The position numbers and the translations under genes are program-made. A stretch of DNA of 64,000 nt from Flammula alnicola (Eukaryota; Basidiomycota; Agaricomycetes; Agaricales; Strophariaceae). A model generated the notes under the pieces. The model ran no database searches. It saw only the letters and a list, made by a program, of their open reading frames with translations, and was not told the DNA's origin. Shown here piece after piece: positions 9,583 through 19,451 of the stretch. Where the stretch lies: the NCBI GenBank assembly GCA_015499995.1, contig JADNRV010000134.1:1-64000 (forward strand). Direction: 5' to 3'. The stretch's first letter is position 1; every line of letters starts with the position of its first letter.

Positions 9583-12125
9583 TTGCCTCTGCCGTCGCTG
9601 GAGGAACGCGGGCGGTGCCCGCCCTTCGGTACGATAGAGCTGACACCTATCCAGACGAAATCTTACTGATCCCTTTCCCCCTCGCCATACAGTATATAAT
9701 CGCTGCTACGCCTCCTGTGGTTGTGGAGGCGGCTAGATTCCGTAGTAGCGTACATCTCGGTCCGGGGGTTTCGGCCCCCAATTATATATCTGTACAAGTG
9801 TCCGCGGGTTTAAGGTACCTCCCTCGCGCTGGAAGCTCCAGCGGTAAAAACCTTAATAAAAATTTGCTTTACCGTGCGTTCGATGATATGTGTGATCGTC
9901 TAAGGTGGCGCCTCTACTGGCTAGAACGCGAAAGCAAAGGAGAGACCGAGAAAAAAGTCTATGACCCAGACTATGATATTCGCCGCCCCCGGTCAGAGGC
10001 GGTCGAATTGCACCCCTACATTGAAGATGGACTTGCTGCCGGAAGGTCGTACATAGATTCGTTCTGTGCCAACGTCGTACCTCAGTTACTCAAAGTCGAA
10101 CCACGCCCCGAGCTGGTAGACTACCAGAGTGTCCAGGACTTCCTCCGAAGCAATAACTATATCGTTTTGCCAACGGATAAGAATCTAGGTGCATCCATAG
10201 TAACTCGGGACTGGTTCTTAGACAACACACGTGCGCTCCTCTCAGACGCGGCTAATTACACCATATTTAGTCGGGAGAACGCAGAAGTCATGTTGATACA
10301 AACATGTAATTCGGTCATTGAGTTGTCGGCGGACGCTCGTGCTATCTTTAGTAATGACCAATTGGCAGATTTTTTGCGGCAATTTGTCCCGGACGAGTTA
10401 GCGCTCGATAAGTTCATCGTGCCTGTGTTCTATGGTATACCCAAGATTCACAAGGAACCCGTAAAGATGAGACCTATCGTGCCTTGTCACAGCGCGCTTG
10501 TAAACCCGGCTGCCAAGTTTGTATCAAAAACGTTGAAACCTTTCCTAGCACAGCGTCCTTACGTCCTTCGCGGGACTAAGGACCTAGCGATTCGGTTATC
10601 CAAAACAACGTTTGATCCTACACGCAAACTTTTCCTCGTTGGATTCGACATCGTAGCGTTTTATCCAACGATACCAACCTTAGAAGCGATCAAAGCGGTT
10701 TTATCGCTATGGTTGAGGAAATCTAATCCACGCCCATCTACACAACTCTTCAAGTTCACTGATAGAGCGATGCGGCTTGCGTGCATGGATCTTATTTTTA
10801 AGTTCGAGCAAACATTCTACCTGCAGAAGCGCGGTTTAGCAATGGGCGTAGCTTGTAGCCCGGATGTTGCTAACCTGTGGGGCGCTGTCTTTGAGGAAAA
10901 ATGGGCTCCCGTCGAGCTAAATAAAGGTAAACTGGCGTTCTACGCTCGGTTTATCGACGACGGTCTTGCTTTAGTGTATGCCAACTCTCGCGAAGAAGCG
11001 CTTGAGTATTGTCAGTCATTCATAAAGTTTGACGAGCACGAACTTACGTGGGACGTGAGCGAGTTTCATCTCGCATTCCTGGACATGATGTTGTACATCA
11101 ACCCGGCTAGCAACCGGCTTGAATGGCAACCTTACCGCAAAGCACGTAACCACCTTGAACGCATCCCGTTCGCATCTCACCACCCCCTCGATGTCCGAAA
11201 GGGCACCTTCTTGGGAGAGATGTCACGGCTAGCCGTACTTAGTAGTAATCCTGCTAATTACTTCGAGGCTCTCCAAGATCTTCGAAGTATCTACATCAGT
11301 AGAGGCTACCCGTTGAAGTTGTTAAACAAATGGTTAAAGGACAACACCAACAAGAGATGGCATGCGCGCTTTGAGGAGAGCGCAAATGGAGACCGGTCCA
11401 AAAGACCGGATACCGGAGGAGCCATAATCGATCTCTTGGTCCTGAAATCAGAGTTCAACCTGATCTGGGAAGCGTTCGACCTACGAGAACTTCAGAATGT
11501 TGTCGTTAAACGCTGGATAACCAGTCTGTCCGAGGTTCGCTCGAACAGGTTATCCCGACTTTACGAATTCGCTAAGTCCCGTTACGGAGCCGATATATCT
11601 AGTATTGATTATACTACCATCGCAAAGTACGCGGAAGGACTTGGGTTCGATGTTCGTCGCGGGTTGGCTCCGGCCGAACCGATGGATGTTGACGTGAGTG
11701 GGTCTTCGGATCCAGCCCAGGAGGAAGTGTCGATGTCAGTGGACGAGTCGAACGGTGACCAGTCAGTTCCGGCTGTTAAGTTGCCTATAGATTTGGAAGC
11801 GGTTGATACCCTGAACAATCCTGACTTCGGTTGGGATGATATCTCCCTTACGTATCTGCGCCCCATGGGGTTTACCAGTAACAGTATGGAGGTCAGGGAC
11901 GTGATCGATGTTCGTAAAGTTGGTCTAACGACTGCACGATGGCTTGTCTCCCGCAAACGTTTGCCTAACCTGGGCGATGTTGTGGGTAAGATGAGACGTG
12001 AGGTATTGAGCTCGGTAACACATGCTCTACCTCTACAAAATTCTGAAGAAGATAGTCCCATTATTGCGGACGATCTGGTACTCTTCGACGATACATTTTT
12101 CGGAGAAGAGCCCTCGTTGGGTTAA
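8757..12125 (+). CDS. Penelope-like reverse transcriptase (RT, no GIY-YIG)
   Basis: Open frame of about 1,120 codons. RT signatures in order: LPTDKNLGASIV near 10,170; the RT2-like HKEPVKMRPIV near 10,460; motif A FDIVAFYPTIP (10,643-10,675); motif B LAMGVACSPDVANLWG near 10,840; catalytic motif C ARFIDDG with the two aspartates (about 10,947-10,964); motif D FLDMMLYI; and a thumb region ending RGYPLKLLNKWL. This set is typical of Penelope-like RTs, which are the closest relatives of telomerase RT. After the thumb there are about 250 residues with acidic patches and no GIY-YIG or Cys-rich nuclease motif, so it matches the endonuclease-lacking class. The start is uncertain: position 8,757 is TTG, the frame is open from 8,640, and the first in-frame ATG is at 8,985. 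Residues before about 9,600 may belong to a separate product (see 8,757-9,582). Confidence 0.85.
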   Translation: MIGVHFPKLELTAEFAATNPSGLGEVKETYDKFRGLVLDKHIEVKTSEAKWLDEQIAPKHSAPPLLSLLTQHYGLLMKDYRDLKGETPVKDDHGNTIRIEPVFAESALFKKEFDNLLVDLPILASRVITLERNRYYEAKAKRAAKESLRQETDVVMGDLTTDNAAAIIDARVNSVLEKRLRSMRLVSTDSPFLLSEISDYYSGWRQGRSRRLEGRPRLLEYQEYQADAKTQTGDSEEVWRRALAPPPAFFEQVAETAGESLEFGLTQRQREAEAVVASAVAGGTRAVPALRYDRADTYPDEILLIPFPLAIQYIIAATPPVVVEAARFRSSVHLGPGVSAPNYISVQVSAGLRYLPRAGSSSGKNLNKNLLYRAFDDMCDRLRWRLYWLERESKGETEKKVYDPDYDIRRPRSEAVELHPYIEDGLAAGRSYIDSFCANVVPQLLKVEPRPELVDYQSVQDFLRSNNYIVLPTDKNLGASIVTRDWFLDNTRALLSDAANYTIFSRENAEVMLIQTCNSVIELSADARAIFSNDQLADFLRQFVPDELALDKFIVPVFYGIPKIHKEPVKMRPIVPCHSALVNPAAKFVSKTLKPFLAQRPYVLRGTKDLAIRLSKTTFDPTRKLFLVGFDIVAFYPTIPTLEAIKAVLSLWLRKSNPRPSTQLFKFTDRAMRLACMDLIFKFEQTFYLQKRGLAMGVACSPDVANLWGAVFEEKWAPVELNKGKLAFYARFIDDGLALVYANSREEALEYCQSFIKFDEHELTWDVSEFHLAFLDMMLYINPASNRLEWQPYRKARNHLERIPFASHHPLDVRKGTFLGEMSRLAVLSSNPANYFEALQDLRSIYISRGYPLKLLNKWLKDNTNKRWHARFEESANGDRSKRPDTGGAIIDLLVLKSEFNLIWEAFDLRELQNVVVKRWITSLSEVRSNRLSRLYEFAKSRYGADISSIDYTTIAKYAEGLGFDVRRGLAPAEPMDVDVSGSSDPAQEEVSMSVDESNGDQSVPAVKLPIDLEAVDTLNNPDFGWDDISLTYLRPMGFTSNSMEVRDVIDVRKVGLTTARWLVSRKRLPNLGDVVGKMRREVLSSVTHALPLQNSEEDSPIIADDLVLFDDTFFGEEPSLG

Positions 12126-13480
12126 ATATCCAAACGAAGATATTTACTATTTGCCTTTTAGGCTCGGTTCAAACCCGAACCCGAACCCTAACCGTTAACC
12201 CAGAACCCTAGCCGAAGGTAGTATGGAAGGTATGGAAACCGTAATAGGCCCTGGTTCGTCTTAATCGATATCAGGCACTAGGTAATTCGTTAGTATCGAG
12301 CGTAGTCGTTCGTTCTAAAATAAGACAGTGCAAGTTGTCATTGGGATCTGATCCCCCAACCTGCAGATGATCGCTTCAGGGATCGGACCAGCTGAGTGGA
12401 CTGTAGGCGCCCTTAGGTTGAAATATTACCGACAGGAGTCCCAGAGTTTATGTCTGTAAGTGACGCAAGTACCCTAAAAGCTTCGGTTAGTAAGGGGGCC
12501 TTCGGGTCTTAAACACGAGCTATGTACTCGAGATATCAAAACGCGAGGATACGCCAAGTGACGGCTATCTTGGGGCGAAGGTTCGCCGATGCACCCCTCG
12601 ATCTCTTACTAGTACGCCCAAACGGTAGCTTTACGGCGGCTGTACGGGGAACAGAACGTTCGATACGGCTTAGTCGCGGTGCAGCGCAGTGGTGTGGTTA
12701 AGGGACCGCGACCCGGCGGGAAGTTCGTCGGGGTGGGAGCGGAGAATATACCAACCTTAACAAGGCTTCGGCCTTGAGATCGGGAACAGTCGGAGTAGTC
12801 CAGGGGTGACGGCAAGGACGTACACTGCTATTCTGGCTGGTGTTCGGGGAGCTTCGGGCTTCTCGGGCATCTCGGTCCGACTTGTGCTATTATCGTTGCG
12901 GACGTATTGTGGTTGAGATATACCCGTGCGTTAACGCGCGCTCTAATTGCATTTAGGCGCTAGGTTCCGAATGTTAAGCGCGGGAGTACATGCTCGGGGC
13001 CGGGTAGTAACCGGTCTAGTGCGGGCACGGCATGGAAAGCCGGATACCCCTTGCCTGTCACACGTTGGTTACGCACGTGTTGCTATATTTAGAGACCTGG
13101 GGTCGCCAGTGGGAAAACTGTACCGCTGCCGGTTCCGGCTTCTTTAGAAGCATTATTATTATTAGAATTGTGGCGCACGCACACGCTATTTTTGTTTCCA
13201 GTACAGCGGTGGTCAGCCGGTTAGGCCCCACCACATGCTGCTGGAACGTGAGTCATGTATGAAAAGTACATGCATGGGTTCCGGGTAATCGGCCGCGTGT
13301 TTCATGCCATGCTTCGATGGGTCCGTTCGCGGTCACCTGTCCAGGCGGAAGCTAAGAACCGTGGGTCGGCTTGGACGGCAAGGCCTAACACACCTTATCG
13401 CACCATTATTGCGCCATCTCGCGCAATAATACCCGCACGTTGGTACACTGCCTATGCTCAGGCAGTATAAATACGAGCCA
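12126..13480 (+). other. Long 3' region of the Penelope-like element, no gene
   Basis: No convincing ORF. It begins with a short telomere-like patch (AACCCTAACC near 12,187 and GAACCCTAGCC near 12,208). It contains hairpins closed by UUCG loops, the clearest being CAAGGC-TTCG-GCCTTG near 12,760-12,777. I read it as structured untranslated RNA of the element or as an older insertion. Confidence 0.5.
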
Positions 13481-13548
13481 GGATGCACTGAAGAGGTTCA
13501 ACCGAAAAGTTGCTTTCAAGTCAAGACGACTTGAGCCCTTTTGCATCC
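13481..13548 (+). ncRNA. Hammerhead-ribozyme-like motif (type I layout)
   Basis: The order of elements fits a hammerhead. Stem I 5' strand is GGATGCA (13,481-13,487) and the first core box is CTGAAGA (13,488-13,494). Stem II is GGT-TCA-ACC (13,495-13,503), followed by the second core box GAAA (13,504-13,507). Next comes a stem III region with an internal hairpin TCAAGTC/GACTTGA (13,516-13,522 and 13,528-13,534). Stem I 3' strand is TGCATCC (13,542-13,548), fully complementary to the first. Cleavage would fall after T13,541 (UUU triplet, allowed by the NUH rule but not the usual GUC or GUA). Stem III next to the core is only about 3 bp (AAG/CTT), which is its weak point. Hammerhead motifs have been reported in Penelope-like elements. 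Confidence 0.7.
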
Positions 13549-13611
13549 CGCTTGAACCCCAACACAACGGTACGCCCTTGCCACTGCTCCGGCGGTGGTG
13601 AGGATCTCCAC

Positions 13612-13632
13612 TACCCTAAACCCTAACCCTAA
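13612..13632 (+). repeat. Interstitial telomeric repeat (CCCTAA)n at the element's 3' end
   Basis: Three consecutive units, CCCTAAACCCTAACCCTAA, lie about 65 bp after the hammerhead-like motif. The C-rich strand is in the sense orientation of the element, as expected if the G-rich chromosome end primed its reverse transcription. Confidence 0.85.
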
Positions 13633-13636
13633 GTAC

Positions 13637-14590
13637 GCCATGGGTACGCGCACTGCCAAAAGAAAGAAGGGATGCTCGGCACACCCGGTACGCAACTGCC
13701 ATGGGTACGCGCACTACCAAAAGAGAGAAGAGAAGGCCGGGACGCCCGGAGCGCACCCTACCAAAAGAGGAATGTCAATGGAACGCCTCAGGAATGCGCA
13801 GAGGACGCTGTGAGTAAGCGCACTGGCAAAAAAGAGAAGGGATGCCCAGCATGCACGGTATGCACGGTATGCACGGCACGCGCTCTCCCTAAGCTACGCC
13901 ACGGGTACGCGCACTGGCAAGCACTGGCAAAAGAGAGAAGGGATGCACGGCACGCATGGTACGCACTCCACCAAAGCTATGCCATGGGTATGTGCACTGC
14001 CAAAAGAGGGAAGGGATGGCCGGCACGCCCAGTGCGCATGGTATGCATGGCACGCACGGTACGCAACCAAAGTTATGCCACGGGTACGCGCACTACCAAA
14101 AGAAAGAAGGAATGCCCGGGACGCCCGGTACGCACCCCACCAAAAGCTACGCTGTGGGTTAGGGCACTGGCAAAAGAGGAATGCCAGTGGAACGCTTCAG
14201 GAATGCCAGTGGAACGCCATGGCAGACGCCCTACTGAAAGAGGAACGCCCAGTGCATGACGCAATACTGAAAGAAGAACGCCCAGTGCATGACGCAATGC
14301 CAAGGGTACCCACCAGACAGCAAGAACGCCAGAGGCCACAAAGAAGAACGCCTACGGAATGCCTACGGAACATGTCGGGAACGCCAAAGGGAATCAAGGA
14401 ACGCCTCGGGAACGTCTTGATGCAATGACATCATGCATCGGATAGGCGTACCGGTCCCTGACATGATGGCCGAGAACGCCAGGAGCGTCTACTTTATTTT
14501 TAGATTGACGCTGGGAACGCCATGAATGCCCAAACTATTTTTAGATTGACGTTCTGCAGGCGTACCGGAACGCCCAAATATTCGATTTTT
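13637..14590. repeat. GGTACGC/GGAACGC minisatellite next to the telomeric tract
   Basis: Irregular units of about 60-95 bp share GCCAYGGGTACGCGCACTRCC, AAAAGARAGAAGGGATGCC and CGGTACGC. Towards the right they simplify to GGAACGCC and TGGAACGCC words. ORFs of up to 195 codons here are repeat artefacts. Confidence 0.85.
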
Positions 14591-15130
14591 CGTACGATTA
14601 AACTGTTTATTTAATTTACCCCCTCCCCGTGGGTGGTTTCGGGTGATCTGAAATACCTAGGGGGGGTTTTCAAGGTCGGGGAATCCGAATCTGAAGTCAG
14701 AATGTCGAAATTCCTACGGAACGCCTGAATGCAACGAAGCTGTTGAAATCCTTTGGAATTAGGCCAGTTTTTTTGCGACCAGCCGTAGTAGTTTTGACGG
14801 GTTTGATAGCCCACACGACGAGCTCGAACTTGGCTGGTTCCAACTCGTCATCTGAAACATCGTTGTGAGATGTGGATGCCTTGGTAGTGTGAGCCTGTCC
14901 TCGAGAGGCTACCCGTGTGGTTAGAGAGGGTGTGCTAGTAGGAGGCTGAGCTGGATTTCGAGGGTGTCATCAGCAAATCGTGATTTGGTTCCCACAGTAT
15001 GCCCCTACCCGGATATAGTAGGCACTAGCAACCCCTTATGTAGCTGTAGCATGTCATAGTGTCGCAGCATGCCCCAGCACGCCCCAGTTCTCCACAGTAA
15101 ACACCAGTGACTCCACAGTTCTGCATAGTA
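14591..15130. other. No gene seen
   Basis: About 540 bp with no supported ORF, repeat or RNA gene. Confidence 0.6.
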
Positions 15131-15245
15131 TTTGGTGGATGCTCCACAGCAGTAGATAGTTTGTGGTGGATGCTCCACAGCAGTAGATAGTTTGTGGTGT
15201 GTACTCCAAAGCACTGGGTAGTATGCGGTGGGTTCTCTAGAGCTT
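15131..15245. repeat. 31-bp minisatellite
   Basis: Two near-perfect units (GGATGCTCCACAGCAGTAGA, starting at 15,137 and 15,168) are flanked by decayed copies containing ACTCCAAAGCACTGGGTAGT and TCCACAGTTCTGCATAGTA. Confidence 0.8.
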
Positions 15246-15249
15246 GGCA

Positions 15250-16100
15250 TAGGACGTAGTGAGTACTTCCCAGTGATATACAGCCTTAAGTCACTATTTG
15301 CCTATGTATATACGCTCTACACTTGGGTTCTTGACTGCTAGTCTCTTATTACATACATGCATATTTCTTGAAAGTATAACACCATAAATACATAATATAG
15401 TGATTGTCGTGCTAATAATAATACAGTTGTGCTATCTAACTTAACATATAAAACAGCTTGGCGCAGAAGATAGCGAGCAATGCTTGTCGAATTCATCCAC
15501 TAGCGCTGGCGCTGCAGTCCAAGAGTGGGTTTACAATAAGTGGGTTATGCAGTGCATTGTTGCGGGTGCCTCGGATCAGCAGTGTGGCACGCTCAGTGCA
15601 GGAGATGACGAGGGACTCTGCTACTCACCTGGGATTGGTTGCGGTTGTCATCGAGAGAAGAGAGAGGCTGCCGTGGAAGGAGGGTGTGGCGAGAGCTTCG
15701 CAGCGGCAGTAATTCAGTGTTGTGTCGGTGTTTGTGTGTTTGTGGGGGCACAGGAGTTGGCATGCTGTGAAAGTCAAGGATAAGGGGGCGTCAGCGATGT
15801 CTCATGAGTGAAAAGAAGGGAGCAGAGGTGCGTACCAGCTGTGGCGGCCCTCGTTTGTGGTCGAGAGTTTGTTTGTGGGTTCGGAGGAGCTTGACGGGCT
15901 CAAGGGCGCTGCGGAAGAGGCCCTAGCACAGTTCCTCGAAACGGGGACGGGTGAGTGAAGTGTCGAAGTCGATACCTCGAAAGGAGAGCCGATTTCGATG
16001 GAGGTTTGGTGGCGGAGGAGAGGGTACCGACACATCTAAGAGAACAAAGCAATAATAAAAAGGCCGTCAGTTCGGAGAAACTAAAGGCAGAAAATAAAGG
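15250..16100. other. No gene seen
   Basis: Short ORFs occur on both strands, but none has a recognisable domain or splice-consistent extension. Confidence 0.55.
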
Positions 16101-16106
16101 ACATAC

Positions 16107-16153
16107 GAGTATGTCGTGCCCAGATCGATACCGATAGCTTTTGAGGAAGGCAC
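16107..16153 (-). pseudogene. HSP70 first-exon fragment
   Basis: The minus strand encodes PSSKAIGIDLGTTYS, the start of cytosolic HSP70 (the ATP-binding phosphate-1 motif GIDLGTTYS). It is followed at once by a GTATGT donor splitting the serine codon. The codon at the expected start methionine is GTG instead of ATG, and no second HSP70 exon follows in the next several kilobases. It is therefore a fragment of a duplicated gene. The sequence to its right, where the promoter would be, is not repeated elsewhere in the window. Confidence 0.7.
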
Positions 16154-16599
16154 GCCGCCATATCCTCTGCCAGGGACTCCCTTTGCTTTCCCGGTCCCTT
16201 CTCCTCCCATCCGAAGCCTGTGAGAGCGAGCCCATCTCCCCTGAAGAGCGGAGGAGCATGCGACGGGGTCGGCTCGTTTGTTGGTGCGGTACAGTCGTCG
16301 TTGTACCCGCGGCTTCGCGGCATCGTCGTTGATGCACCCGCCATTGCACCGGCGTCGCGTTGTCATCGTTGCACCCGCTGTTGCTGCATCACTGGGCCGT
16401 CGTCGTCGATGCACCTGCGGCATCATGGCGTCGTCGTAGACCTTATACAGTAACGAAATCTTACCTCGACGTTATAGTTGACAATCTCGAGCAGAGGTCC
16501 GGAGATGGTGGCAGTAGAGTCGACTACTTCACGCAGGACAGCGTGGGCAAAATGTGGGTGGGTTAACAGTACACATGGCATAGTTGGAAAGGTTCTCAG

Positions 16600-16885
16600 A
16601 GTTTCGATCCTCGTCCTGCTCGCTCTTGTATGCAAGGGAGGTGGAGAGGTGGTGGTGGTGGCGTCGAAAGTCGACACCAATCCACCTCCATCTTGTTTTT
16701 GCACATGAGGGAGGTGGAGGATGCAGTTGCGGCGTCAAAGATAGAAACAAACCACCTCCGTCTCGCTTTTGCGTGCGAGGGAGGTGGAGAGACGGTGGCG
16801 GCGTCGAACGGTCAAACGAGGGAGGTAGTGGTGGACGGCAATCCGCCTCCGGCTCGTTCTTGCACACGAGGGAGGTAGCAAAGTA
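16600..16885. repeat. ~80-bp minisatellite, 3-4 copies
   Basis: Units contain GAGGGAGGTGGAGAGRYGGTGG, GGCGTCGAA and CCACCTCCRTCTYGTTTTTGC. Copies begin near 16,635, 16,705, 16,785 and 16,865. The inverted words GGAGGTGG and CCACCTCC let the units pair with each other. A GTCGTCGTTG triplet-rich stretch lies just before it (16,300-16,440). Confidence 0.75.
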
Positions 16886-16889
16886 ACGA

Positions 16890-18500
16890 ACATCGTCTAT
16901 TTATAACCTGCGGAAAGGTGGGTTAGTAGGTGTCGAAAAAGTAAAAGAAAAAATAAATGTGAACGCGATAACAACTGTTATCGCATTCGCGTTTGCGACG
17001 CACCTCGCCAGCTTCCCATTCCTTGGGTCCACCCTGTGGCTTTCTACATCCTTGGACCTTCGTCGACGAGCGAAAACGGGCCCACATCCCTCAGACGAGG
17101 GGAGGGGTGGTGTGCCCAATCCAAGCAGCAGCAGCACGTCTGCAGGGGTATGACGTGGCGAACGAGGGTGGGTGGTAGTTACTGGTGGTGGTGGTGGGCT
17201 TCGGTTGGCTCAAGGAGGTGGTGAAAGGGAAGCCGTGGCGACGGTGGGTGTTGGAGCCACAGCGACGGTGACGACAGATCTGGGCAAGGCCAGCCAGCTT
17301 GAGGCGTTACAGACTTTGGACGTACATGTCCGAAATCTGTCACAGAGATTAAACAAAAGTGAGAGTCTCGACGCGACGCGTTTACTATTAGTCACTTGCA
17401 GCGGAGTTCAAAGATCAGGTCACATGATGTGCTGAATTGCGTTCGTTCAAAGTTCAAATTTGTTCAAAGTTGAACTTAACTTGTACTTCACCCCACCTCT
17501 TACCTGACCTCCCTATGCCACCGTTTTTCAGAGTACGGTAAGTAATCTTTTATGTTTATTCTGTGTAACTTGAGTGTTATTCTATTACTAGGTAATTGAG
17601 CCAGTGCCCGATGTGGGCCGGCCTAACTCATTATCTGACGAACACACAACTACTACTTCAAGACCTCAAACGATGTTATTGTAAGCTTTCTGTTTTTATT
17701 ATATTTGATTTTCATACTGATTTACGGCTTACTAGGACCCAGGCAGCGTGAAACGAAGGCGTAACCCTCCGGATGTGGACAGACCCTTGCAAGATATTGG
17801 GGGAAGATAATGGGTTTAAGAGACCGAGAAGCAGAGGGAGACCCCAGCTGGTGCGTCCTGAATCGAGTCGTACGACTCGATTCGTCCTATCCCTTTCTGG
17901 CTCGCCCACCCATTTACCCAACCCATAGGCTAGACGAGGAGTTGACAAACAGTTGTCGTCTCGTCATCCAACTCCACCCCGCTGCTGCTGCCGCCCCGCA
18001 TACCAACAACTGACGCCCTGCCGCTGCCACCCCTGCCAGTTGCTTCCCGCGCTGCAACACCAGCAGCAACATTGACACCCATCCCTTTCCACGAACCCCG
18101 CCCTCAGTTTAAAGGCAGCGCCACCACTTACCTGACACTAGACTACGACCCCACCAGCTGACATCCCCAGCGACAAACCACATGCACATATCGCGACATC
18201 TCCCAGCTCGATAGCCACGTCACAAGTGGTTAACGATGCGAAGAGATGACAACTGGGCTTGGTTGCTGTGGGATGCGCCCGCTGATCACATCGGCAGGCG
18301 GGGGTGTAGGGGGTGACGAGGGCGGAGAAGGCTAATCGACAACAGCGAGGAAAGAAGAATCGCCGCCGACTCCGGAAGCCAACGAGGTCGACAGACATGC
18401 ACGATACCGTGGGGCTGACAAAACGCGCCAGCGCTCGCGGTGCTGACGAGGGATGGGAGGCGAGGTGAATGCTGGTTCGCCGACCATGTCCTGCCGAAAC
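16890..18500. other. No gene seen
   Basis: ORFs on both strands are short and compositionally biased (Gly/Val or Pro/Arg). No domain or consistent exon chain was found. Confidence 0.55.
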
Positions 18501-18510
18501 GTCGCGAGGT

Positions 18511-19451
18511 ATGTGGCAGCCCACATCCTCGCCTTTGCTAACCCCGCCCCACCCTTTTTTGTCCAGGTAACCATATGCTGGGTATCCGAAATGCCAGACG
18601 ACAGCACGGATGACCGCGAAACACGACACCCAAGACTGGACAAGGCACGGATAGGAGGGTCAGGGACTAGGTGCGTGACAAACGACACTGTTAGACACGG
18701 CTAACACCCCATTCCCCCTTCTGTTCTCACAGAACACTGTTCGAGGTCACTGTCTCGCCTCCAACCTGCCGTGGATGGCCACGGCCCCCAATCGGAACCC
18801 CAGGCACCACCATGACCCGCGCTACGTCACAGGGCCAAGAGTGAGCGAGACAATGAGCCACAAAGGGTTGTCATTGCCATCCCACCTCACCAGGAAGCCA
18901 GCTGGCTGTGGAAATGAGACGACACTGGCGCAGGAGGGCGGGAGGAGAACAAGGCGACAAAAAACGCCACGAGGTACGTGGCGACCAACCCACCCCGCTG
19001 CTGCTAACACCCTATTTTGTCCAGATAACCCCACAACGTCCCCAACCCACCATCGGCGGCCACAGCCACAAGCCAGCGCATTGTCGTCACCATGATCCGT
19101 CGCAAGCAAGAGGAACAACAGCAGTGCAGAACGGTAATGAAACGTATGAGGAGGCCCAATGTACGTGACAAACCACCCCACCAGACCCGCCTAACATGTA
19201 TCCTCCTTTTTTTGTGCAGAATGCGGTTCGAGGCCGCCGCACGCTGCCTGTGCAATGAGCGCCACCCACATGTCACGAAGAGCTTGGCAAATGGATGACG
19301 ATGAGCTGCAAGTGCTCATTGACACCATTACACGTTGCTTGCAAGCCGAAACGCAACACCAGCAACGACAAAGACTGGGGTGAATGGTGCCCGGTATGTC
19401 ATTGACCACCCACACCGCGCTAGTAATCCCTCACATCTACTCTCCATCCAG
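18511..19451 (+). other. Series of five intron-like sequences sharing internal sequence
   Basis: Five segments of about 50-60 bp have a GTRYGT donor, an inner GACMAACCACCCC-like stretch, a branch-like GCTAACA and a pyrimidine-rich TTTTTGTCCAG or TCCAG end. They lie at about 18,511-18,568, 18,670-18,731, 18,975-19,025, 19,160-19,218 and 19,394-19,451. Intervening stretches would be exons of 100-250 bp, but their translations have no recognisable domain and no single long frame. This could be an unknown multi-exon gene or RNA on the + strand, or copies of an introner-like element. Confidence 0.35.

Larger units (their letters stand above)
8420..13611 (+). mobile_element. Coprina-like, endonuclease-lacking Penelope-like retroelement
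   Basis: This element is defined by the reverse transcriptase frame at 8,757-12,125, a long downstream region, a hammerhead-like motif (13,481-13,548) and a telomeric tract beginning at 13,612. Elements of the Coprina/Athena group lack the GIY-YIG nuclease and are known to attach to telomeres, where the G-rich 3' overhang primes reverse transcription. That mechanism predicts sense 5' to 3' followed by (CCCTAA)n on the same strand, and this is what is seen. The 5' limit is uncertain: the frame is open from 8,640, and the 318-bp repeats ending at 8,297 may belong to the element. A second telomere-like patch at 12,178-12,220 could be an alternative 3' end. Confidence 0.75.

Noticed and set aside
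13672..14428. ORFs of 195 and 161 codons
   Set aside because: Entirely within the GGTACGC minisatellite, open in several frames.
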